DNA of 64,000 bases. Source: Devosia lacusdianchii (GTDB taxonomy: Bacteria; Pseudomonadota; Alphaproteobacteria; Rhizobiales; Devosiaceae). Both the position numbers and the translations under genes were made by a program. The DNA lies in NCBI RefSeq assembly GCF_022429625.1, contig NZ_CP092483.1, forward strand, positions 3,707,501 to 3,771,500, written 5' to 3'. Shown here piece by piece: positions 1 through 10,980 of this stretch. Under the pieces are notes generated by a model. That model ran no database searches and was not told the DNA's origin. It saw only the letters and a program-made list of their open reading frames with translations. Position 1 is the stretch's first letter; each line of letters opens with the position of its first letter.

Positions 1-70
1 CTTGCTTCCGTGCCCGCCGCCGTTTGGCGCCGCGCTCTTCAGCGATGAGCGGGTTATAGGGGCGACCCAT
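1..70 (-). CDS. Start of an unidentified basic protein, cut by the window edge
   Basis: An ATG at 70 reading leftwards opens a frame that stays open to the window edge for 23 codons. The peptide begins MGRPYNPL and is rich in Arg and Lys (four Arg and two Lys in the last ten residues). A G-run about ten bases upstream could serve as ribosome binding site. The fragment is too short to assign to a family. It may be a real gene start or chance. Confidence 0.3.
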   Translation of the reverse strand, partial: MGRPYNPLIAEERGAKRRRARKQ

Positions 71-605
71 TTTGCTGTAAACCCCCCAAAACGACAAAAA
101 CGTCATTTTCTGATTTTGGGTGATTTGGCCGTGTGGAAAACTCGACTGAACCACCAGTGATTTCGGGGCTTTCCGGTCGAGACGACCAATATGGGAAATT
201 TCCGAGATATTTCAATGGCCCGGGCGAAAGCAGTGGCCGCGGTACCGAATCCGCACTGCAGCATGGCCGTTCCAGGCTGACTCGGCCGCAACGGACCCGA
301 TTGAACGCTTCCCATGCTCCGATGGTACCCAGTGCGAGAAAGATTTCTCTTCCTCTCTATACAGGGCAGCCCGCTACGACGGCTTGAAAGACGGTGAGCC
401 TAACGCGCGCAGCCGGCCCGTTTGCCAGGATGCGCTGGGCCACCCGGACCTCCCATACGCAGTTTCGCCGTATTTTCCTTAGATACGGCGGACGGATTGA
501 TATAGACTCCGCGCGCACATACGAGCGCGTTACGCGTAAGCGCGTGCCAAAACTGGCTAAGACCGGTTGCTGGGGACCTGCCGCAAGACACCAAAGGATG
601 GGGCG
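71..605. other. Intergenic region upstream of the M23 peptidase gene
   Basis: About 535 bases with no convincing gene. Short open frames exist on both strands but lack ribosome binding sites and recognisable domains. The region holds an 8-bp perfect hairpin (466-490) and a short palindrome TTACGCGTAA at 530-539. It probably carries the divergent promoters of the leftward gene at 70 and the rightward peptidase gene. Confidence 0.5.
466..490 (+). promoter_or_regulatory. Perfect hairpin in the leader of the M23 peptidase gene
   Basis: CGCCGTAT (466-473) is followed after nine bases by its exact complement ATACGGCG (483-490). It lies about 115 bases before the likely start and has no trailing T-run, so it is more likely an operator or leader structure than a terminator. 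Confidence 0.35.
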
Positions 606-2576
606 TTGAACGCAGCGCAAAGAAACCGCCACGCCGCATTGCTGAAGGCTACGGGCTTTGAAGACAGCCCGGCGCTCACGATGCAATCGACGGACGGTGA
701 AATCCCGCACGGTCGCGAACTCAGTTTTGCCTGGCTCACCGGTACGGTGATGACCGGCCTGACCAGCGTGCTGCTGATGGGCGCCGCGCTCTATGTTTCC
801 TTCCAGGGGCAGGACACCTTCTCGACCGCATACGAGGCGTTGCAGCTCTCGCGACCCGAACCCGAGGCGCTGGCCCCCACCGACATGTCGGCCAAGTCTT
901 CCCGCGTGCGCCCGGTAACAGCGACGCGCTCCGATCTCGAGATCATCGAAGCCTCCATCCGCGAAACGGTCGATGGCCGCGACATGATCCGCAACCAGCC
1001 CTTCGTGCGCATCCGCGCCACGCTGGCTACCGCGGCGACCTCATTGTCGGAAGACGCGCCAGATTACGATCCGGTGGCCATTCTCAATGCGACCCAGCCA
1101 ATAACCGCCAGCCCGGGCGCGCCCGAGATCAACACCGATGTCTATGGCGCCGAGGTCGAGGGCGAAGTCGCCGTACGCCTGGCCGCCATGCCGATGACCT
1201 TCGTGCCGCCCACCGCCATCTCCGACCAGTCCGCCGCCGAATATGTACGAAGTGCCGTCGAGGCGACATTCTATGATGACGCTGCTGCACCGACCCTGGC
1301 CTATGCCGCGCTCGGTCCGACGGTGCGCGACCTGGGCCTTGCCACCGAAAGCGGTACGCTTGGCGGCATCGCCGAGAACGTGACCGTCGTTCCCAAAACC
1401 ACCCGCGCCGCCGACGCCGCGCTTGGTCGGTCGGAACGCATTCTCACTATGAAGGAGCGCACGGCGCTTGACGACGTGCTGCGCCGCAACGGCTTTACCG
1501 AAGCCATGGTTGCCGCCATCGAGGGAACGCTGCAAAACGTCTTCCCGTCGACCGATCTGCCGACCGGCGCGCGCCTGCGCATTCTGTTCGGACCGTCGCG
1601 CACCTCGAATTCGCTCATTCCCTATCGCATGAGCATCTATCTGCATGACGATGCCGCCAATGTGGACGTGCATCGGGCCACGGTAGCCCTCACCGACAAG
1701 GGACAATATGTGCTCGGCCTAGCGCCGGCCGAAATCGAATTTCCCGACGAAGACACCGAAGAGGTCAACGTCGCCAACCTGCCCAGCGTCTACCGCTCCA
1801 TCTGGGAGACCGGCCGCAAGCATGACCTGGACGATGCCACCATCGAGCGCATCATCGGCATGTTCGCCTATGACGTGGATATGACCAAGAAGATCGCCGC
1901 CGGCGATTCCATCGAGATTCTGGAAACCGCGCCCGATGCCGAGGGCCGTACCGAACTGCTTTATGTCGGTCTCACGCTAGGCTCGACCACTCGGCAGCTC
2001 TACCGCTTCGGCACTGATGACGGCGTCGTCGATTTCTACGATCCCAACGGCGAGACCGGCAAGCGCTTCCTGACCCGCCGGCCGCTCGAAGGCGGCGGCA
2101 CCCTGCGCTCGCGCTTCGGCTATCGCATCCACCCCATCTTCAAGACGCGCAAGCTGCATACCGGCGTCGACCTTGCCGCACGCTCGGGCACGCCGATCTA
2201 TGCCGCCGGCGATGGCGTCATCGAATATTACAAGTGGCAGTCCGGCTACGGCAACAAGGTCGAGATCAGGCACGTCAACGGTTACGAAACTGCTTATGGC
2301 CACATGTCGCGCTATGTCGACGGCCTGGGCGTGGGCAGCACCGTGCGCCAGGGCCAGATCATCGGCTATGTCGGTTCAACGGGCCAATCCACCGGCCCGC
2401 ACTTGCATTTCGAGATCAAGATCAACGGCAACCTGGTCGATCCGCTCAGCGTCAAGCTGCCCAAGGACAATGTTCTGGCCCAACAGTATGAGCCGGCATT
2501 CCAGGAAACCATGGCCCAGATCAACGATCTGATGGCCCGCGATCCTGCGCCGGTGGCTGTGGCGACCGCCAACTAG
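606..2576 (+). CDS. M23 family membrane-anchored peptidoglycan metallopeptidase
   Basis: Predicted zinc endopeptidase (LytM/M23, lysostaphin type) cutting peptidoglycan cross-links in the periplasm. About 656 residues. A single hydrophobic segment near residues 37-62 would anchor it in the inner membrane. A long central region follows, then the C-terminal catalytic domain with HTGVD (His about 518) and HLHFE (about 599), the two zinc-binding motifs, both intact. The start is uncertain: TTG at 606 has an AAAGGA sequence seven bases upstream. An in-frame TTG at 567 and ATG at 681 are alternatives, and only the first keeps all residues before the membrane segment. The stop overlaps the stop of the convergent MFS gene within one CTAG. 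Family assignment is secure; whether it acts as an enzyme in division or elongation cannot be told. Confidence 0.9.
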   Translation: MNAAQRNRHAALLKATGFEDSPALTMQSTDGEIPHGRELSFAWLTGTVMTGLTSVLLMGAALYVSFQGQDTFSTAYEALQLSRPEPEALAPTDMSAKSSRVRPVTATRSDLEIIEASIRETVDGRDMIRNQPFVRIRATLATAATSLSEDAPDYDPVAILNATQPITASPGAPEINTDVYGAEVEGEVAVRLAAMPMTFVPPTAISDQSAAEYVRSAVEATFYDDAAAPTLAYAALGPTVRDLGLATESGTLGGIAENVTVVPKTTRAADAALGRSERILTMKERTALDDVLRRNGFTEAMVAAIEGTLQNVFPSTDLPTGARLRILFGPSRTSNSLIPYRMSIYLHDDAANVDVHRATVALTDKGQYVLGLAPAEIEFPDEDTEEVNVANLPSVYRSIWETGRKHDLDDATIERIIGMFAYDVDMTKKIAAGDSIEILETAPDAEGRTELLYVGLTLGSTTRQLYRFGTDDGVVDFYDPNGETGKRFLTRRPLEGGGTLRSRFGYRIHPIFKTRKLHTGVDLAARSGTPIYAAGDGVIEYYKWQSGYGNKVEIRHVNGYETAYGHMSRYVDGLGVGSTVRQGQIIGYVGSTGQSTGPHLHFEIKINGNLVDPLSVKLPKDNVLAQQYEPAFQETMAQINDLMARDPAPVAVATAN

Positions 2577-4045
2577 CCCAGCTTGCGCTCCAGCGTCACC
2601 CAGGCGATCCCCGCCGATATGACGCTCAAGGCGGCGGTCACATAGGCGACCGCAGCAAATGCCGCGTCGGTCGCACCGGTCCGCAACGCTTCCTGTTCCG
2701 CATCCAGCCCCTCGGCCGGAAGCCCGAAAAAGATAGGCAACTCAGCCGCGCTGCCAAGAGCCCGCTCGAACACCGAGGCAACAACGACGCCCAGAAGCGC
2801 CACGGCCACGAGGCCGGCCACGCGTGCCACCGCATTGTTGACACCCGAGGCGACGCCGGTGTCACTATCCTCGACAGAGGTCATGACCGCCGTCGAAAGC
2901 GGCGATACGACAAGACCCATGCCCAATCCCAGCAAGGCTACTGATGGCAACACCGCGATCCAGACGTTATGCATCGGCGCTGTCAGGCCCAATGCCATAA
3001 AGCCGGCGGCAACGATCAACGATCCCGCCGCGATCAAGGGCCCGGGTCCGTAGCGGTCGGCCCATCGGCCGCTGAACGAAGACAGCGCCGTCAGGATAAT
3101 GCCCAGCGGCAGGAAGGCCAGCGACACCGTGGCCGGCGACTCTCCCCAGCCGCCGATCATGGTCATGGGCAGGAAGAACATCGTGCCGCCCAAGGCGAAA
3201 TAGAGCGCAAAGGTCAGGCCATTGGCTCCCGAAAACCCCATATTGGCGAACAGGCGCAGTGGCAGCATCGGCGCCTTGGTCCGGGCCTCCCAGACGAGAA
3301 AGACCACTGCCAGCAAGAGGCCGGCGCCGGACCAGATGGCCGTATGGGACAACGGCGGCACACTTTCGCTGCCGTCGCCAGTGAGACCATAGGCGATGAG
3401 CATCAAGGAAAGCGTCGCCAGTACTGCCCCAACCGCATCCAGTCGCCGTCCCTCTTCCGGCTTGTCCGGCGCCACCTTGAACCAGAGCAGCGCCAGCGCC
3501 GCAGCACCCAGTGGCAGGTTGACCGCGAACACCAGCCGCCAGCTCCAGTCCCCCAAAGCCGTCAGCACGAACCCGCCGATGATCGGTCCCCCGATCGAGG
3601 TCAATGACGATGCTGTCGCCCAGATGCCGATGGCGCGGCCACGCTCCTCGCGGGGATAAGCCTTGGCGATGATGGCGAGACTCCCCGGCACCATGAAGGC
3701 CGCACCCGCGCCCTGAATGGCACGCGCCACCACCAGCACGAGAGGCGTCGGCGCCAGCGCGCAGACGATCGAGGCCACCACGAACACCACGATCCCGGCA
3801 CCAAAGGTCTTGCGCAGTCCGAACCGATCGCCGGCCGCGCCGCCCAGCAGGATCAATGCCGACAGGAACAGCAGGTAGCCATTGCTTACCCATTGCGCGT
3901 CGGCCAGCGTAGCGCCCAGATCGGCGCGAATGGCAGGGATAGCGATTGAAATCACCGAGCCGTCGATGAAGCCCATGCTCGAAGCGAGGATCGCCGCGAT
4001 CAGCACGAAACGGCGGTTCTGCGGCGCGGCAATATCCTGGGTCAT
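2573..4045 (-). CDS. MFS transporter, DHA2 (14-TM, EmrB/QacA-like) drug:proton antiporter
   Basis: 490-residue, strongly hydrophobic protein with about 14 predicted membrane spans, typical in length for the DHA2 branch of the major facilitator superfamily. The N-terminal half shows the MFS loop signature in the form GDRFGLRK after the second span and motif C-like Gly/Pro-rich sequence (GGPIIGG) in span 5. Expected role: proton-driven export of toxic organic compounds across the inner membrane. It lies 33 bases downstream of the VOC gene on the same strand, so the two are probably cotranscribed. The substrate is unknown. Confidence 0.9.
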   Translation of the reverse strand: MTQDIAAPQNRRFVLIAAILASSMGFIDGSVISIAIPAIRADLGATLADAQWVSNGYLLFLSALILLGGAAGDRFGLRKTFGAGIVVFVVASIVCALAPTPLVLVVARAIQGAGAAFMVPGSLAIIAKAYPREERGRAIGIWATASSLTSIGGPIIGGFVLTALGDWSWRLVFAVNLPLGAAALALLWFKVAPDKPEEGRRLDAVGAVLATLSLMLIAYGLTGDGSESVPPLSHTAIWSGAGLLLAVVFLVWEARTKAPMLPLRLFANMGFSGANGLTFALYFALGGTMFFLPMTMIGGWGESPATVSLAFLPLGIILTALSSFSGRWADRYGPGPLIAAGSLIVAAGFMALGLTAPMHNVWIAVLPSVALLGLGMGLVVSPLSTAVMTSVEDSDTGVASGVNNAVARVAGLVAVALLGVVVASVFERALGSAAELPIFFGLPAEGLDAEQEALRTGATDAAFAAVAYVTAALSVISAGIAWVTLERKLG

Positions 4046-4078
4046 GCCCGACTCGGGTTTCTGTTTATCCGCTGAAGA

Positions 4079-4417
4079 CTATTCGCGCGCCGTCCATACC
4101 GCCATCTCGTTTCCGCCTGGCTCGCGGAAGTGGAAGCGTCTCCCGCCGGGAAAGTCGAACTGCGCCTTGGTGATCGTTCCACCCGCCGCCAATACGCGCC
4201 GTTCCGCGCCATCAAGATCATCGGTGCGCACGATCGCCATCGTCGCCGCTACCTTGTTGGCAGCCTGGTCGATTCCGCCATCAATGCCGGCATTGTCTAG
4301 CCCGTCATAGTCGGGCCCATAGCTCACGATTCCCCAACCGAACGCCGCCCGAAAGAACGCGCTGGTCAGCCCGCGATTGGTCGAGGGGAACTCTACATAG
4401 TCAATCTTGTCGGTCAT
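4079..4417 (-). CDS. VOC family protein (glyoxalase/bleomycin-resistance fold)
   Basis: 112-residue single-domain VOC protein. It opens with DYVEFPSTN and closes with the typical beta-strand HFREPGGNEMAVW, where the Glu near the end is the usual metal ligand. VOC proteins act as lyases, dioxygenases or drug-binding resistance proteins; the partner cannot be named here. ATG at 4417 is preferred over an upstream in-frame start at 4465 because it gives the standard VOC N-terminus. It precedes the MFS pump gene by 33 bases, which hints at a joint detoxification role, but this is inference. Confidence 0.8.
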   Translation of the reverse strand: MTDKIDYVEFPSTNRGLTSAFFRAAFGWGIVSYGPDYDGLDNAGIDGGIDQAANKVAATMAIVRTDDLDGAERRVLAAGGTITKAQFDFPGGRRFHFREPGGNEMAVWTARE

Positions 4418-4556
4418 ATCAGTGATCCATATGTTCTCTATTTGTTCTACACCGTCATGGGTCAACGTGCAAGCCGGAATGAGCCAAACGTGCGGTGCAA
4501 GGCGATCGTTCCTGCGCTAGGCTGACCACGACGCCAACGCTAAGGAGCCCACCGGC

Positions 4557-5579
4557 ATGATCACGACACCTTCACCGACGCACCGGGCGCGCCGCGTTTT
4601 CGCCGCGGCACTGCTCTGCCTTGTGCCAGCAATTCCGGCATTGGCCGACGAAGTCGATGAATGCGGCGCGCTCGTTGCCAGCCCCTATGAAGCCGGCCAT
4701 CGCGACACCGGCGTCGATCTCGCCGATGCCCGTCTGGCGGAGGCCGAAGAAGTTTGTAATGATGCGATCTCAGCCAATCCCGATGCGACCGACGCCATGG
4801 CCTGGCTGGCGCGCATCCACTATTACTATGGTGAATACGAGGAGGCGCAGGCGCTACTGGAGCCGGCTGCCGAAGCGGGTAATGCGCTGGCTCAGCAATT
4901 GCTCGGCGATATCCTGATCGATGGCCTGGGTGGTATAGAGGTCGACGAGGCCCGCGCCATAGAACTGCTCAAGGCATCGGCCACGGCCGGGTTCGCGCCG
5001 GCTCAGAACAGCCTCGGCGTCAGCTATGAGCGTGGCCAGGGCGTGCCGGAGGACAAGGCGCGCGCCGCCAAATTCTATGCCGCGGCAAGCAAGCAGGGGT
5101 TGCCGGTGGCCGAGGTCAATCTCGGCATGCTCTATGCCGATGGCTTGGGCGTGCCGGAAAACGACGAACGCGCCACCCAGCTCTTCATGAGTGCGGCGGA
5201 AAAGGGCGATGCCGGCGGCATGAACAGCCTGGCCGTCAGCTACGAGATTGGCGAGGGCATCGACATGGACCTCGACCTGGCGATGGAATGGTACCGCAAG
5301 GCCGCCGCTGCCGGTTCGAGCATGGCCCAGGCCAATATCGGCAACCTCTACGCTCAGGGGCTGGGGGTCGAGCAGGACGACAGCCAGGCGCTGAAATGGA
5401 TCAGCAAATCGGCCAGCTCGGGCAATGCCTATGGCCAGTTCCTGCTCGGGGACCTCTATGAGAACGGCCAGGGCGTGACTGTCGATCTCGACCGGGCAAT
5501 CGAAATCTACCGGGAGGCGGCGGCGGGCGGCAACACCAAGGCCGAGGACGCGCTCATCCGGCTCGGCGAAGCCGAATAG
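4557..5579 (+). CDS. Secreted Sel1-like (TPR) repeat protein
   Basis: 340 residues. An N-terminal signal peptide ends near ALADE (about residue 31). The rest is a run of about seven Sel1 repeats of roughly 36 residues with the recurring pattern A..LG..Y..G.GV..D...A...Y..AA..G. Sel1 proteins are periplasmic or membrane-associated protein-protein adaptors; in rhizobia relatives such as ExoR act in signalling, but nothing here proves that role. The ATG at 4557 is preceded by AAGGAG with a nine-base spacing. A strong bidirectional hairpin follows the stop. Confidence 0.85.
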   Translation: MITTPSPTHRARRVFAAALLCLVPAIPALADEVDECGALVASPYEAGHRDTGVDLADARLAEAEEVCNDAISANPDATDAMAWLARIHYYYGEYEEAQALLEPAAEAGNALAQQLLGDILIDGLGGIEVDEARAIELLKASATAGFAPAQNSLGVSYERGQGVPEDKARAAKFYAAASKQGLPVAEVNLGMLYADGLGVPENDERATQLFMSAAEKGDAGGMNSLAVSYEIGEGIDMDLDLAMEWYRKAAAAGSSMAQANIGNLYAQGLGVEQDDSQALKWISKSASSGNAYGQFLLGDLYENGQGVTVDLDRAIEIYREAAAGGNTKAEDALIRLGEAE

Positions 5580-5581
5580 AC

Positions 5582-5607
5582 AAAGGCCGGTCGCGAGACC
5601 GGCCTTT
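5582..5607. terminator. Bidirectional terminator between the Sel1 gene and clpB
   Basis: AAAGGCCGGTC, a four-base loop GCGA, then GACCGGCCTTT form a perfect stem ending in TTT. Reversed, the same stem also ends in a T-tract. It lies just after the Sel1 stop (5579) and just before the clpB stop (5615), so it can serve both convergent genes. Confidence 0.85.
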
Positions 5608-5614
5608 ACGTTTG

Positions 5615-8230
<2,616 letters not shown>

Positions 8231-8340
8231 GCAACTCTCCTGGTCTCGCCCGCTGCCCGGCCCCGAAGGCACCAAAACATGCGGCGGAAGCGTCGTCTGA
8301 TGAAACGCCCGACACGCGGCGCTGCTCCATCACGAGAGCA

Positions 8341-8370
8341 TATATGGGGACCAAATGCCGAGCGAAAAGG
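8341..8370 (-). promoter_or_regulatory. Candidate sigma-32 (heat-shock) promoter of clpB
   Basis: On the minus strand a CCCCATATA -10 element (8350 down to 8341) is preceded, 14 bases away, by CTTTTC (8369-8364) in the -35 place. This resembles the RpoH consensus CTTGAAA-N11-15-CCCCATNT, the -10 part well and the -35 part only partly. Position, upstream of the heat-shock gene clpB, supports it. Confidence 0.5.
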
Positions 8371-8799
8371 GGCGCTCATGGCGAGAGTGGGATAGAGGCG
8401 CGTCGCGTCGTTCGAAACCACTCGTAGACCTCGGGGGCGGGGTGATCAAACGCGATACGCTCCAGTATGCGGACGTGCCGATGCACCGCCTGGATTGCGG
8501 TTATCAAGAACGGACGGCCCCCGAAGCGGCCATCGCCCCGTAAGTAATTTTATATGAGACGCTGGTCGCCTCGGGGTTGCCGGTTTTTGGAACAACACGC
8601 GGAGTCGCGGACCGGGAACGCTCGCCCCGACCGGCCGCTGCTCGGACCTAAGCATGCAGCGACGCACGCTCCCGGCACCACCCCGGCCGCAGGTCGCTGC
8701 AGCGCCGCCCGTCATTCCGGAATGATGGGAGGAGGATGGCACAGGTTTTGGGGGGTGGGGATAAGGGGCACAGTTTCGTGTGCTTGGCCCCCCTCCCGG

Positions 8800-8820
8800 C
8801 CTCCCCCATCAAGGGGGAGG
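8800..8820. repeat. Short C/G palindrome, family B intergenic repeat
   Basis: CCTCCCCC, a short ATCAA centre, then GGGGGAGG. Very similar sequences occur at 52.97-53.09 kb and, in variant form, inside prmC, so this is a dispersed element rather than a lone terminator. Confidence 0.6.
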
Positions 8821-8862
8821 TGTGGCCCTGTGGGCGGCGCGGGATGTTGCTTCATCCTCGAT

Positions 8863-8948
8863 CGTCACCCTCGGGCTTGACCCGAGGGGACTGCACTAGC
8901 TCGGCGCTCGGCAAGTGTAGAGCCCTCGGGTCAAGCCCTGACGTGACG
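8863..8948. repeat. Palindromic mosaic intergenic repeat, family A copy 1
   Basis: The element begins GTCACCCTCGGGCTTGACCC and ends with the inverted form GGGTCAAGCC then GTGAC. Each arm is itself partly palindromic. The first 25 bases are identical to a copy at 13139-13224, and a third copy with the same plan but diverged arms lies at 62417-62498. The layout resembles the RIME-type intergenic elements described in rhizobia. Confidence 0.75.
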
Positions 8949-9110
8949 GGCGGTGCTTGGGGATGCGGGCGTGTCGGCAGCGGGTGGTGGCTATGCCTCC
9001 CATCCACTGCCACTCCTTCGGGCGGGGATAAGACGAACACGTCGGCGCTTGTTGCCTCTCCAAAGCTGACCCATCATGAGCTACAACAATCCAGCCGGAG
9101 CAAATGGCCC

Positions 9111-9857
9111 ATGTCCGATAGTGTCGCGCTGCAAACCTATCTCGATCGCTACTTCGTGCAGTTGGACGACTTGGCCAGGCTCGGCGGCGTCTCTCCCGCC
9201 GAGGTGGCGGCGCTGATCGCCGCGCGCGCCATCCCCCAGCCGATCTATACGATCTGGCCCAATGGCGCATTCTCGAGCCCCATCGGCGGCCCCCATGGTG
9301 CCGCCCCGCATGGCGAGCCGACGCACTGGTACTCCCCTGCTGCCGCATGGTGGATCCGTCGCAGCCGCGGCCTGTCGCCCGTCGATGCGTCGGCGCGGTT
9401 CGAGGCCCGATTCGTGGCTGATTTCGTCACGCGCCTTCCATTGGAACCGCAGGCTCCACTGGGTTACGCCCAGGTCTTCGCGACCGGGCGGTTCGATGCA
9501 GCCGCCGCCCAGGCATCAGCTCGAGCCGAATGGAATGACTGGATCGACGGCGGCTATGGCGTCTGCCTGCGCTACGGCGACGCCCACCATGCCATTACCA
9601 AGACCTGTCGCCGCGCCGCTGTCCTCGTCATGACCGACGAAGGGCGCCGCCCCGAGCTCACGCCGACCGAGCGCGACGCCCTGCTCGATGTCATGGAAGA
9701 ACTGGAAGCCGTCATGCTGCCCTTCGCACCGCACCAGCGACCTCAGGGTACGCCGGGTCTGTGGCTCGACGCGGTGCTGGCGCGTTACGGCCTTGGCACG
9801 ACGCGTGACGCGCAGCAGGCCGTCGGACAGGCGATGCCCCCACGTCTCTGCGCTTAA
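9111..9857 (+). CDS. DUF6058-like protein of unknown function
   Basis: 248 residues, no signal peptide or membrane span. The N-terminal pattern YLDRYFVQLDDLARLGGVSP followed by a run ending AIPQPIYTI looks like the DUF6058 family, some members of which sit near natural-product genes; I recognise this by pattern only. The middle holds a Trp/Tyr-rich stretch (THWYSPAAAWWIRR) and the C-terminal half is mixed helical. ATG at 9111 follows GGAG at 9097-9100. In-frame codons upstream run through repeat DNA and are unlikely to be translated. It stands alone between a repeat-rich gap and a terminator, so there is no operon context. Confidence 0.6.
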   Translation: MSDSVALQTYLDRYFVQLDDLARLGGVSPAEVAALIAARAIPQPIYTIWPNGAFSSPIGGPHGAAPHGEPTHWYSPAAAWWIRRSRGLSPVDASARFEARFVADFVTRLPLEPQAPLGYAQVFATGRFDAAAAQASARAEWNDWIDGGYGVCLRYGDAHHAITKTCRRAAVLVMTDEGRRPELTPTERDALLDVMEELEAVMLPFAPHQRPQGTPGLWLDAVLARYGLGTTRDAQQAVGQAMPPRLCA

Positions 9858-9860
9858 AAC

Positions 9861-9890
9861 GAAAGGCCGGGCATTGCTGCCCGGCCTTTC
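9861..9890. terminator. Bidirectional terminator
   Basis: GAAAGGCCGGGCA, a short TTGC loop region and TGCCCGGCCTTTC form a long perfect stem with T-tracts on both sides. It separates the convergent DUF6058-like gene and the DUF4167 gene. Confidence 0.85.
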
Positions 9891-9906
9891 GCAATATCCG
9901 TTTCGC

Positions 9907-10665
9907 CTATTCCGCGGCGTTACTGGTTCCCGCGGTGAGGAAGGCAGGCAATTCGCCGACATCGGGCTGGTCGGCGCCAGCCAGATCGCCGGCATCGCCC
10001 CCCGCCGGGCGACGGCGGCGCGGACGACGCTCGCGGGGCTTACGGGTCTCGCCTTCGGCGGCCACGGCTTCAACGGCGGGAGCCGCTTCTTCACCCTGGG
10101 CGGCTGCCTGCGGTGCGGCCGCTGCTGCAACCTCACCCTCGACGGGCTGCGGCCGCTGACGGTCCTGCCGGTCCCGGCGGTCGCCACGATCCTGACGCTG
10201 CTGGCGATCGCCATCCTGGCGGTCCTGCCGCGGCGGACGATGCTCGCCCTGCTGACGAGGCTGCTCGCCATCGGGCTGCTCGTCGCCTTCAGGCTGCACA
10301 TATTGCTGCTGCGGCTGAGGCTGCGGCGAGGAAAAGCGCGAGTTCATCTCGGGCATATCATCGTCGAAATCGCCATCATCCTGGCCCTCGGGGCGCTGGC
10401 CGTTCTGGGCCTGCTGGGCGCTGGAAACGATGCGGAAATAATGCTCAGCATGCTGGAGATAATTCTCCGCCATGACCGAGTCGCCGCTCGATTGCGCGTC
10501 GCGGGCCAGTTGGAGATATTTCTCCGCGATATGGGCAGCGTTGCCGCGCACCTTCACATCGGGGCCATTGCTCTCAAAATTGCGCGACAGCGGATTGACG
10601 TGCTTGCGCCCGCCGTTCCGGCCCCGCTGACGGTTCTTGTTATTCTGATTGTTATTGGGTCTCAT
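9907..10665 (-). CDS. DUF4167 domain protein, probable RNA-binding
   Basis: 252 residues. The N-terminal 85 residues carry the DUF4167 signature conserved in Hyphomicrobiales: an Asn/Arg-rich start, the phrase NPLSRNFESNGPDVKVRG, then a helical pair around HIAEKYLQLARDA and the segment AENYLQHAEHYFRI. The remainder is low-complexity, rich in Gln, Arg, Asp and Pro, ending in basic blocks such as RRPRRRR. The composition suggests nucleic-acid binding; the function is not established. In this order it commonly follows prmC, as it does here (315 bases away). Confidence 0.9.
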   Translation of the reverse strand: MRPNNNQNNKNRQRGRNGGRKHVNPLSRNFESNGPDVKVRGNAAHIAEKYLQLARDAQSSGDSVMAENYLQHAEHYFRIVSSAQQAQNGQRPEGQDDGDFDDDMPEMNSRFSSPQPQPQQQYVQPEGDEQPDGEQPRQQGEHRPPRQDRQDGDRQQRQDRGDRRDRQDRQRPQPVEGEVAAAAAPQAAAQGEEAAPAVEAVAAEGETRKPRERRPRRRRPAGGDAGDLAGADQPDVGELPAFLTAGTSNAAE

Positions 10666-10980
10666 CTGGTCGCTTTATCTAACTCTAGAAAAATAAGCGT
10701 CACACTGGTGGCGGACCGGCACTGTGCCTGGTCGGGCCACTCCCCGCGAAGATCGCGTCCTCGCAAATGGGGCTCTATCTGGCTTCATGAAGACCGAAAC
10801 CGTCGGACGGCGCTCCGAACTTTTCCTGCGTCGTTTCAGCCTCGGCTGAAACCGCGCTGCGTCTGCAGCTTCCGGAAGTGTCGGGTGGCATTGTCGCCGT
10901 GGCGCTCATGAAGCGCCGTTGACAGCACGATCAAACTATATGGTTCGCGCCCGCTTTGCCAGCATTAAATGCGCGGCCCC
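10666..10980. other. Intergenic region between prmC and the DUF4167 gene
   Basis: 315 bases without a credible gene. It contains two hairpins: GTTTCAGCC/GGCTGAAAC (10833-10852) and GGCGCT/AGCGCC (10901-10917). Neither has a good T-run on the minus strand, so transcription may continue from prmC, or the DUF4167 gene may have its own promoter just upstream of 10665. A small RNA cannot be excluded. Confidence 0.4.

Larger units (their letters stand above)
8371..9110. other. Long intergenic region with palindromic repeats
   Basis: About 740 bases between the clpB promoter and the DUF6058-like gene. It contains a C/G-rich palindrome at 8800-8820 and a larger mosaic palindrome at 8863-8948 that recurs at 13.1 kb. 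Open frames here start in repeat sequence, have no ribosome binding sites and match no family, so I call no gene. No tRNA or obvious small RNA was seen. Confidence 0.5.

Noticed and set aside
133-387. 84-codon plus-strand frame in the first intergenic region
   Set aside because: No ribosome binding site, no recognisable domain, and overlapping open frames on the other strand are similar in quality.
8361-8700. Possible tRNA or small RNA between clpB and the repeats
   Set aside because: I looked for cloverleaf-like TTCGA/T arms and did not find a consistent set of stems.
8736-9110. N-terminal extension of the DUF6058-like gene through repeat DNA
   Set aside because: The 125 upstream codons come from palindromic repeats and lack a ribosome binding site; the ATG at 9111 has one.
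9688-10911. Long plus-strand frame opposite the DUF4167 gene
   Set aside because: The minus-strand DUF4167 protein has a clear family signature; the plus product changes character and crosses the terminator at 9861-9890.
10901-10945. A TTGACA near 10919 followed by TATATG suggested a sigma-70 promoter
   Set aside because: The spacing is about 12 bases, too short, and no gene lies downstream on that strand.
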